NCBI GenBank assembly: GCA_030427245.1 | Contig: JAUHXA010000020.1 | Location: 1-64,000, forward strand | Direction: 5' to 3' | DNA length: 64,000 nucleotides | Source: Bacteroidia bacterium | Lineage (GTDB): Bacteria > Bacteroidota > Bacteroidia > Chitinophagales > UBA2359 | Position numbers and translations under genes: made by a program | Shown: piece by piece, positions 27,662 through 34,697 of the stretch | How positions within the stretch are numbered: position 1 is the stretch's first letter | Layout: every line of letters starts with the position of its first letter | The notes under the pieces: generated by a model | The model's database searches: none | What the model saw: only the letters and a program-made list of their open reading frames with translations | What the model was told of the DNA's origin: nothing

Positions 27662-27691
27662 CATTAATAGCAGAAAGGGGAAAAGGTTACC
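27662..27691 (-). promoter_or_regulatory. Bipartite promoter-like motif, site 4
   Basis: On the - strand: GGTAACC (27691-27685), 12 bases, TGCTATTAATG (27672-27662), the best match to the consensus. It is 49 nt before the preferred start of the M43 protease, and supports that start because the longer ORF would begin inside the motif. Confidence 0.7.
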
Positions 27692-27711
27692 CTGTGAAAA
27701 TAATTTTTTTC

Positions 27712-27749
27712 AGAAAAAAAGAAACCCAACTGAACGAATCAGTTGGGTT
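27712..27749 (-). terminator. Rho-independent terminator of the 914-residue T9SS gene
   Basis: On the - strand AACCCAACTGA (27749-27739) pairs perfectly with TCAGTTGGGTT (27733-27723) across a five-base loop, followed by TTTCTTTTTTT. Confidence 0.85.
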
Positions 27750-27814
27750 CTCACATAACTAAGTGTGGTGACTTTTAGGAAAAAGAATTTTGTTTTCTTT
27801 ATTTTACGAAATTG

Positions 27815-30559
27815 TTACTTCGTCAATAATAATTTGATGTGCTGAACCTCTCCATTTGCAGTGGTTAATTTGGCAATGTAAGTACCCGTAGGCATCGCTG
27901 TTCCGAAAGATACTTGATAGTTTTGTCCACCTTCTGCTGTACCATCAAACAGGGTAGCGACACTTGCACCTCTGATGTCAAACACTTCCAAAAGAACTTG
28001 CTCGTCTGTATCTACATTGAAGTGAATTATTGTTTCATCCGTAAATGGGTTTGGAGCAGCCATTAGTTGAGTTAGGGTTTCTATATCTGCCTTACGTCCT
28101 CTACCTCTTGAGCTATATGAGATGCGAACATGAATGACCTCTTCGTTCCCTAAACAGTCTGTAACAGTCAAGGTGTAAATACCTGTATGGGTCAATCCCG
28201 ATATATCTTCAGTCGTGGCTGTAAAGTCGCCAGGGCCTGTCCAGGAGAAACTCATAAGACCATCACAAGGTCCGCCACTTACAGTCATATCAATAGATCC
28301 TGTTGTGCCACCTCTCAAAGGAATATTTGTTGTGGATTTTAGCTGAATGACCATGGGAGGGTAACAATTCATGGTCAATTTATAATTTCCTTGCTCACCA
28401 TAAAATCCTGATAGATATAGATAATAGATTTCACCAGCTAAAGAGTTCAAAACAACTGAGGAAGTATAACCATTTACAAAATTATTTCCTCCGTCTTCAT
28501 CTTCTGCTACACATACTTGTGCACGACACTCCCCTTTGAAAATCTGTATATTAGTATCGAAATTGGTCTGTGGATGATCCGTAGAAAACTGCATGGCTTC
28601 CCCTGTTCCTACAAAGGTGTACCAAACCCCCTCATCAGGATTGACCGCTTTGTCAGAAGTTCTATCTACTTTGTCACAAGCCTCCATCAAATCAGTATTG
28701 GTATATTGAAGCGTATTGCCAATTGCCATATCTCCACACTGAATAGGCAGTGCATTGATACACAAATCGCCACAAGGCGCACAGGGGCCTCCACAGTCAA
28801 TGCCTGTTTCATTGCCATTTTGAATGCCATCTCCACAGAGGTTTTCTGCCAAATTTGGACGGAAGAAAACGCTTTGGTCTCCTTCTGCAAAATAATCAAA
28901 TATAGGGAGTCCATAATTAGGCGTATAGAAACGATAATTTACTGCTGTTTTTGTTTGTCCTTGTGAAACTTGAAATGTAGCTAACAAAGTGGGTAATAGA
29001 AATGCAGGGGCATTATCTATATCCAAAAAGAAGCTATCTACAACAGTACTTTCTACTTTAACCAATAAAGCTTCTGCCGATACAGTACCTGTACCATTTG
29101 CAGAGGGAAGGATAATCGTTCCTTCGCCTACAACTTCCCGTGTTTCTGTAAAATAGTTTTTCTTCCGTACAGGGGCGTTATCTAAGCCAAATGCTCCCAC
29201 ACTCAGATTGAAATTTATGGTTTCGCTTTGGCTTTGTGTCCATTGTTTACCATAAGTAAGTGGAAATTGAAGTTCATCAATTCTTCCTTCGAGGATCTTT
29301 ACCTGGCTGGGAAAGTGAAGTTGGTCATTCGGATTACCCGTAAGGAGGAGTAGAGAAAAACTAGCATCTTGTCTTGTAGATCCTAAGGTATACACACCTT
29401 GCATATCTATTTCTTCATAGATTCGAATAGGAGTTGAAAAGTTCTGAAACACTAAAAAGCCTTGCGTTGACAAGTTGGCATTTGGAAATATGGAACTGTT
29501 GGTTTCATCTTCATAATTACTTGTGAAGGTAGAGTCTGTTTCAAGATAGGAATAGTCCCATACTTGATTGAGTCCTTCTTGTGGAGGAGCAGCAACCACT
29601 GGATTGCTAACATGAGTTGTGTGGATAGCATCTCCTCGTCTCGGATAATTGGCTTTGGTAATGGTTAAATTGGCTTGAGGTTGAGTCCCTCGTGGTCTAT
29701 ATATGTACCTATCTTGAGAGATAAACAAAACTACCTCTGGAAAATCTGGTGTATAAAAGGAGTAATCAACTCCCAAATCTGTGACAGCTCCTTGTGTTGT
29801 GCCAAAAGCTCCTATCAAGGCATCAGGAGCAGGAAATCCTCCTAAAAAAAAGCTGTCTATTCTCGTAGTTGTGCTTTTAATAAGTAGCACTTCTACTGGA
29901 TCAGAAGGAGTGCCATCTTCCAAAGGTATAATCAATTCCCCATACCCTACTACTTCGCTTGTATGAGTCAAGTATTGTTTATCAACTCCTGGTTGTTGGT
30001 CTAAGCCAAATAAACCAACCGTTAGTTCAAAATCGGTATAAGCAATGTAAGTATCTGTCCACTTGTCTTTATAGCTTGCAGGAAACCTTAGAAGATCACC
30101 CGTACCACCTTCGTGGGGTCTGGCTATAGGAGGGAATCTCAAAACATCATTGGGTCCTCCTGTAATAGAATCAATGGGAAAAGTAGTATCTAAGGACTTA
30201 AGTCCTACCTGCTTATAGCCCGTTTCATCTAAACTTTGATAAACATAATTAGGAATTTTAAATCCTTGAAAGTTAAGATTACCAAGAACACGAATCGAGG
30301 CATTGGGAATGTCAGGGTCGTTGGTAGCATCTTCATTTTGCGAGGAAAACTGAGTCCCCAAGGGAATTCCAGAATAATCCCATACTTGATTAGGACCTTC
30401 ACTGGGCGTAGCAATATCTGTGTTGCTTTTAGAGTAATAAATATCTGTACCAGGTTGTACAGGGAAGTTACTTTTTTTAATGGTTACTTGGGCATTCAGT
30501 AAGGACATTCCTGTACACAATAATAAGAAAAAAACGGTTTTAATTGTAAGTTGTCTCAT
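27815..30559 (-). CDS. T9SS-exported multidomain protein with two repeat domains and a cysteine-repeat/Ppc-like region
   Basis: A 914-residue protein. The signal peptide ends near residue 23 (SLLNAQ). Two domains (about 24-300 and 305-570) match those of the 840-residue neighbour, including QVWDYSG and GGFPAPDALIGAFG. A cysteine repeat (CGDGIQNGNETGIDCGG) and a prepeptidase-like beta domain (VWYTFVGTG, NFDTNIQIFKGEC) come next. A PKD-like section (about 745-830) and a T9SS sorting domain at the end (LTQLMAAPNPFTDETIIHFN through GTYIAKLTTANGE) close it. The sorting domain is of a different subtype from the neighbours'. Surface location is predicted; the ligand is unknown. Site 5 lies 82 nt upstream. 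Confidence 0.85.
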   Translation of the reverse strand: MRQLTIKTVFFLLLCTGMSLLNAQVTIKKSNFPVQPGTDIYYSKSNTDIATPSEGPNQVWDYSGIPLGTQFSSQNEDATNDPDIPNASIRVLGNLNFQGFKIPNYVYQSLDETGYKQVGLKSLDTTFPIDSITGGPNDVLRFPPIARPHEGGTGDLLRFPASYKDKWTDTYIAYTDFELTVGLFGLDQQPGVDKQYLTHTSEVVGYGELIIPLEDGTPSDPVEVLLIKSTTTRIDSFFLGGFPAPDALIGAFGTTQGAVTDLGVDYSFYTPDFPEVVLFISQDRYIYRPRGTQPQANLTITKANYPRRGDAIHTTHVSNPVVAAPPQEGLNQVWDYSYLETDSTFTSNYEDETNSSIFPNANLSTQGFLVFQNFSTPIRIYEEIDMQGVYTLGSTRQDASFSLLLLTGNPNDQLHFPSQVKILEGRIDELQFPLTYGKQWTQSQSETINFNLSVGAFGLDNAPVRKKNYFTETREVVGEGTIILPSANGTGTVSAEALLVKVESTVVDSFFLDIDNAPAFLLPTLLATFQVSQGQTKTAVNYRFYTPNYGLPIFDYFAEGDQSVFFRPNLAENLCGDGIQNGNETGIDCGGPCAPCGDLCINALPIQCGDMAIGNTLQYTNTDLMEACDKVDRTSDKAVNPDEGVWYTFVGTGEAMQFSTDHPQTNFDTNIQIFKGECRAQVCVAEDEDGGNNFVNGYTSSVVLNSLAGEIYYLYLSGFYGEQGNYKLTMNCYPPMVIQLKSTTNIPLRGGTTGSIDMTVSGGPCDGLMSFSWTGPGDFTATTEDISGLTHTGIYTLTVTDCLGNEEVIHVRISYSSRGRGRKADIETLTQLMAAPNPFTDETIIHFNVDTDEQVLLEVFDIRGASVATLFDGTAEGGQNYQVSFGTAMPTGTYIAKLTTANGEVQHIKLLLTK

Positions 30560-30640
30560 AGTTTAAATTTTTTTGAATTATAATATTAAGGTAAAGAAGG
30601 TTAAAGTGGAAGACATTACCTCAATCTTCTTTTATTTGCT

Positions 30641-30670
30641 CATTAATAGCAGAAATCAAAAAAGGTTACC
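30641..30670 (-). promoter_or_regulatory. Bipartite promoter-like motif, site 5
   Basis: On the - strand: GGTAACC (30670-30664), 12 bases, TGCTATTAATG (30651-30641). It is 82 nt before the ATG of the 914-residue protein. Confidence 0.68.
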
Positions 30671-30691
30671 CTGTGAAAATGATTTTTTATT

Positions 30692-30733
30692 TAAAAAAAA
30701 ACTCAGTGCCTCTATAAGAGAAAACACTGAGTT
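30692..30733 (-). terminator. Rho-independent terminator of the 564-residue T9SS gene
   Basis: On the - strand AACTCAGTG (30733-30725) pairs with CACTGAGTT (30708-30700), followed by a long T-run. The stem is identical to 24543-24576, so the terminator was probably copied along with the gene end. Confidence 0.85.
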
Positions 30734-30765
30734 CATTACAAAAAAATTAAGACTATTCATTATGC

Positions 30766-32460
30766 TTAAAACTTTACAAAATTTGTAGTCAATACTTCTG
30801 CTCCATTTTTTATTTGTAGAATATAAGTACCTGTATTCAAATAAGCTACATTTATTTGGAATTGAAGATAGCTCTTGCTCAAATCTTGACTCTTAACCAC
30901 TCTACCTGTCATATCATATACCTTCAAGGTTGTTGAGTTTGAATCACCTCCAAAACTATAGGAGATGTTCAATTGATGACTTGTCGCTGTTGGATAGACT
31001 TCAATGGAAGAAATACCAGTCGTTTTACCTCTCTTCAAGCTAATTGTCCCCAAGTTTTTGGTTGTGCCATCCCAATCGGTTTGACTCAATTGGTAATAAG
31101 CCGTTCCTTGTGGTGTATTTCGGTGCAAGAATTCGTAGCGGTTGGCGGCACTTGTTGTTCCGTTTCCAGCCATTTTTTGAAGCGGAAGGAAGTTTTGACC
31201 ATCGATAGAATAGCTCAATGTAAAGTATTGGTTGTTCAATTCAGAAGCAGTTGTCCATTGCAGTGAATTCCCTTCGGCTTTTACTTCTCCTTCAAAAGAC
31301 AATAATTCAACAGGTAGCTTGGTACAAGGTATCAAACCTATTTCAAATACTTGTGATTCATTGCCGTCTGCATCTACTACGATGATGTCATAGCCAGAAT
31401 CGTTGTCGTCCAAAATAAAGATAAACGACTCGTTCTCTTCGATTTCACCATTGAAGTTACCGCTTACTTGATAAGGGGCTGCGCCGCCTGTAATGACGAC
31501 TGTAACTTGTGATTGTCCTTCACTTGGTACATCGCATACTCGGTTATGACTGATGTTGATGGGTTCGGCCGTTACTGTTACTTGTGGGCGATAGGTATAT
31601 CTAACTGATGAGTACACAGTCAAAACAGGCTCATCAAAACCAGGTCTATAAAAGGCATAAGAGGGTTCGATAATTACCTCTTCTCCCTCTACCAAACCAA
31701 AGGCACTTAATAAGGCTGCGGGGGCAGGTGCGCCTCCCAAAAAATAATTTGACACTGAGGAAGTAGAAGTTTTTACCAACAATACTTCTACAGGATTAGA
31801 AGCAGACCCGTCTTCCATAGGAATGATGACCTGTCCATACCCAATGACTTCTACATTATTCGTCGCTGTCCCTCGGGCAGTCCCAGGAGTTTGATTTAAG
31901 CCAAACCCAGCTACGGTTATTTCAAAATTAATTTCATCTACAGAGGTAGATGTCCACTGGTCTTGATAGTTCATTGGAAACCGTAGATATTCATATTTTC
32001 CTTCCAAATGAATTACTCGTTCTGGAAATCGCAATACATCATCTGTCCCCCCGCTAAGAGCAGTAATAGAAAAACTGCTCTCTTCGACTTTAGATCCTAT
32101 ATAACTGTGTCCGCTTTCGTCCAGTTGGAAATAGGCTTTCTGAGGAATAGTAAATGTGGTGAAATCGAGACTTGTTTCCCAATAATTCAGTGCATTTGGA
32201 AAATCAGAATCATTGGTCGCATCATGAAATTCTTGCTGTATAATGGTAGCGGTTTCATGTGCAATTCCCGAATAATCCCATACCATATTGGCTCCCCCTT
32301 CTGGGATGATTGGCTCTGCTGTTTTAAGGTTATAAAAACTATCTACATAAGCAGCTCTTGCAGGAAAATTGCTGTGGTCAATGGTAACTTGGGCTTGTAG
32401 CGAGGACATTCCCATACATAGTAATAGGAAAAGAACAGTTGTAATTTTAATTTGTCTCAT
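30766..32460 (-). CDS. T9SS-exported protein, single-repeat relative of the 840-residue protein
   Basis: A 564-residue protein. The signal peptide ends near residue 23 (SSLQAQ). One copy of the repeat domain (about 24-300) is very close to the first domain of the 840-residue protein (IIPEGGANMVWDYSGIAHET shared exactly). The shared module (ISHNRVCDVPSEGQSQVTV onward) and a T9SS sorting domain follow. It is clearly a paralogue from duplication. The C terminus reads NFVKF where the others read KFVKW or KFVKF. Surface export is predicted. Site 6 lies 96 nt upstream. Confidence 0.85.
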   Translation of the reverse strand: MRQIKITTVLFLLLCMGMSSLQAQVTIDHSNFPARAAYVDSFYNLKTAEPIIPEGGANMVWDYSGIAHETATIIQQEFHDATNDSDFPNALNYWETSLDFTTFTIPQKAYFQLDESGHSYIGSKVEESSFSITALSGGTDDVLRFPERVIHLEGKYEYLRFPMNYQDQWTSTSVDEINFEITVAGFGLNQTPGTARGTATNNVEVIGYGQVIIPMEDGSASNPVEVLLVKTSTSSVSNYFLGGAPAPAALLSAFGLVEGEEVIIEPSYAFYRPGFDEPVLTVYSSVRYTYRPQVTVTAEPINISHNRVCDVPSEGQSQVTVVITGGAAPYQVSGNFNGEIEENESFIFILDDNDSGYDIIVVDADGNESQVFEIGLIPCTKLPVELLSFEGEVKAEGNSLQWTTASELNNQYFTLSYSIDGQNFLPLQKMAGNGTTSAANRYEFLHRNTPQGTAYYQLSQTDWDGTTKNLGTISLKRGKTTGISSIEVYPTATSHQLNISYSFGGDSNSTTLKVYDMTGRVVKSQDLSKSYLQFQINVAYLNTGTYILQIKNGAEVLTTNFVKF

Positions 32461-32555
32461 GTCTTAAATTTTTTGTTTTAATTATAAAATGAATTAAGGT
32501 GTTGATTTGAAGGACATTGAATGTGAATAATCTCCTTCAACGTCTCTCTTTTGCT

Positions 32556-32585
32556 CTCTAATAGCAAAAATCTAAAAAGGTTACC
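32556..32585 (-). promoter_or_regulatory. Bipartite promoter-like motif, site 6
   Basis: On the - strand: GGTAACC (32585-32579), 12 bases, TGCTATTAGAG (32566-32556), with two differences at the end. It is 96 nt before the ATG of the 564-residue protein. Confidence 0.6.
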
Positions 32586-32612
32586 CTTCGAAAAGCACTT
32601 TTTTCAAAAAAA

Positions 32613-32842
32613 TCAATGAGCAACCATCAATTTCTTGATATCCAATACTTTATTTTCTGTTTCCAATTGATAGAGGCATATCCCATTTTGAAGGGAAACG
32701 GTTGGCAGTTCGATGTGTGTGCTTTCTGCTTCAATATTTTTCTGCCTGTCAAATCTGTTAATGTGAATGTTATGGACTGGGTAATATTGCTCAAATTTAT
32801 TTGTGTTGATTCATTGCTTGGATTGGGATGGTTTTGTCTCAT
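32613..32842 (-). pseudogene. Eroded T9SS sorting domain remnant
   Basis: Downstream of the next gene's stop and in its frame, codons give QNHPNPSNESTQINLS and FTLTDLTGRKIL, the start of a T9SS type A sorting domain. In another frame the rest reads SLQNGICLYQLETEN and DIKKLMVAH, ending at a TGA at 32613-32615. So one frameshift lies inside, around 32700-32725. Two in-frame stops (TAA, TGA) separate it from the upstream gene. It looks like a sorting domain lost by mutation. Confidence 0.7.
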
Positions 32843-32845
32843 TCA

Positions 32846-33352
32846 TTAGTGTGCAGGAGGAACTTTACAGCCGCTTGAAGGCTCAATAGTCCAGTGAAAA
32901 TCAGCAGAATGTAAGCCAGGTCCTACATCAGTTTCGTTGTTTTTATTTGCGGCATATACTCTTTTGACATTCATGCTCATATCTACTGCCATCACTGTTC
33001 CGTGATGAGATTTTAGTTCACCTCCGTTTATGTGCCATTTTTCCCAATCTTGTGCTTGGCCCGCTTTCCAAACTACGCCACCCCATTCTGGTCTTCCAGA
33101 TGCAAAGTTTCCATCTTCTCCATAAATCGTATAGCGACCATCAGAGAGTTTGGTAATGTAAAATTTTTCCCAGCCATCTGCGACAGGGCGATTGGCATAG
33201 TAATCTACTCCTCCGCCATTGTGGGTGAGATATTCATTGGTTCTATTGTTTTTCAAAGCATAACAGCCTGTTGCGACCTGTGCTTCAATGGTAGAATTGG
33301 AGAAAAAAAAGAGGATTCCAACTGCAAAAAAGAAATAAGATAAGCGTTTCAT
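32846..33352 (-). CDS. Small secreted beta-rich protein, paralogue 1
   Basis: A 168-residue protein with a signal peptide (about 1-24, ending TIEAQ). The mature part has repeated short beta-like stretches (KNNRTNEYLTHNGGG, DGWEKFYITKLSDGRYTIYG, HHGTVMAVD), as in fascin/beta-trefoil proteins. It is closely similar to the next gene in length and motifs. It ends SSGCKVPPAH without a T9SS tail; the remnant at 32613-32842 follows in frame after two stops. Carbohydrate or surface binding is possible but unproven. It lies 79 bp after paralogue 2 and probably shares its transcript. Confidence 0.78.
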   Translation of the reverse strand: MKRLSYFFFAVGILFFFSNSTIEAQVATGCYALKNNRTNEYLTHNGGGVDYYANRPVADGWEKFYITKLSDGRYTIYGEDGNFASGRPEWGGVVWKAGQAQDWEKWHINGGELKSHHGTVMAVDMSMNVKRVYAANKNNETDVGPGLHSADFHWTIEPSSGCKVPPAH

Positions 33353-33431
33353 GTTGTGAATTTTTAGAAATGTGAATTCAATAAGTTTTTGAAGAAGAGC
33401 GAGGGTTGCGTGTAGTGACTCTATCAGGTTA

Positions 33432-33947
33432 TCAAGGCGTTTTACAACCTTGTGAAGGTTCGACTATCCATTGAAAATAGGTATGATAAGGGTTTTCATT
33501 AGATAAGAATTTGGACATCACATGTGCATTGTGTTTGTTTTCCTCTCTGTAATCAGCAGTGCGTAACACATCCGTACTATTTGCATAGAGTTGGCTGCCA
33601 TGATGAGAAGTAAATGTTTTGTATGTACCATTGTAACTCCATTTTTCCCACGCTTGTGGTTGCCCCACTTTCCATACTAAGCCAGCCTGCTGCGCCGAAA
33701 GGTATTTTCCATCTTCTCCATAAATAGTCACTTTGCCATCTACATTGGTAATGTAAAATTTTTCCCAGCCATCTGCTGTTCCTCGGTTGGCATAATACTC
33801 AATACTACCTCCACCATTGTGGCTTATATACTTGTTGTCCTCTACATTTTTTATAGCATAACAGCCATTCGCAATTTGGGCTTGGCTATAGTTAGTTAGG
33901 AGTAAACAAAAACAAATTGTTAGAAAGAAATAAATTAACTGTTTCAT
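33432..33947 (-). CDS. Small secreted beta-rich protein, paralogue 2
   Basis: A 171-residue protein with a signal peptide (about 1-23, ending YSQAQ). It shares DGWEKFYIT, TIYGEDGKY, AWEKW and HHGSQL blocks with its neighbour, so the pair arose by tandem duplication. The repeated GxYxI/W-K-W pattern suggests a beta-trefoil (fascin-like) fold. It ends QGCKTP with no T9SS sorting domain, so it may stay in the periplasm or leave by another route. Promoter-like site 7, a weak copy, is 57 nt upstream. Confidence 0.78.
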   Translation of the reverse strand: MKQLIYFFLTICFCLLLTNYSQAQIANGCYAIKNVEDNKYISHNGGGSIEYYANRGTADGWEKFYITNVDGKVTIYGEDGKYLSAQQAGLVWKVGQPQAWEKWSYNGTYKTFTSHHGSQLYANSTDVLRTADYREENKHNAHVMSKFLSNENPYHTYFQWIVEPSQGCKTP

Positions 33948-34003
33948 TTTTTTGAAATTTTGGTTTGATGAAATATTTTAATGTTGCTTTTTTTGCTTGC
34001 GGT

Positions 34004-34033
34004 CATTTATAGCAGTCTTTTAAAAAGGTAGCT
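34004..34033 (-). promoter_or_regulatory. Degenerate bipartite motif, site 7
   Basis: On the - strand: AGCTACC (34033-34027) in place of GGTAACC, 12 bases, TGCTATAAATG (34014-34004). The second half and the 12-base spacing are kept. It lies 57 nt before the ATG of paralogue 2. Confidence 0.45.
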
Positions 34034-34416
34034 AAACACAAGTACTTGATTTGCTTGCTACAAAGGTGAGGTAAAAGGGAGGGCAAGGCTTATCAAAAAA
34101 CTTAGAAATCGTAGCAATTTTTGGAAAGGAATGCGAAAAAACGAACATTTTGTAGCAAAAAACGAACATCGAGGAAGAAATGGGCTGTTTGGAAGGCTGA
34201 AGTGAGATTTTCTTTTAGGATATACGATTACATGATTTGTGAGACTTGATTTTGCAAAAAGCCAATTCAAAGGTCAAAAATCGTCTATCGCAAACCTTAC
34301 ATCCACCCAATGTGAGAGTTACTAAAGTGGATGGATTTAGAATGATGCTAAGAAAATTTCTTAGCATTATCAAGTGAGGTTTTGAATTGAGTATGTCACA
34401 AACCTGTTGCAATAGT
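34034..34416. other. Gene-free stretch
   Basis: No convincing ORF. ATGCTAAGAAA (34345-34355) and TTTCTTAGCAT (34357-34367) form a palindrome. Nothing else is recognised. Confidence 0.45.
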
Positions 34417-34610
34417 AACCCCAGCGGGGTTTAATCCATAGCGTAGGGCGAAAGCCCTACGGCGTGTGAAAGGATTTTCTTAGCCCTGAAAGGGAGCAGT
34501 ATTTAAAATGTTGTTTTATCTCGCCCTTTCAGGGCTGAATACATTACTTAATTTAGCTCGTAGGGCTTCGTAAACTTTGCCCTACGCTATTGCTATTGCC
34601 CTTTCAGGGC
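34417..34610. repeat. Cluster of REP-like palindromes
   Basis: AACCCC-AGC-GGGGTT is at 34417-34431. CGTAGGGC-GAAA-GCCCTACG is at 34442-34461, with a GNRA-type loop. CCCT-GAA-AGGG is near 34484-34494. GCCCTTTCAGGGC occurs at 34523-34535 and 34598-34610, and CGTAGGGC...GCCCTACG spans 34559-34586. The palindromes alternate in orientation, like a REP/BIME cluster. No transposase is nearby. Confidence 0.8.
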
Positions 34611-34697
34611 AGCTTGTGAAAGAGACAAATCATGACCACTGATTTGTAACAAACTGTTTTGAGTTTGATGCTTGAATTTAAATTTTATGATACAGCT

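Noticed and set aside
34417-34610. CRISPR-like array
   Set aside because: The repeats are palindromes of different kinds with no constant spacer length; no cas gene is present.
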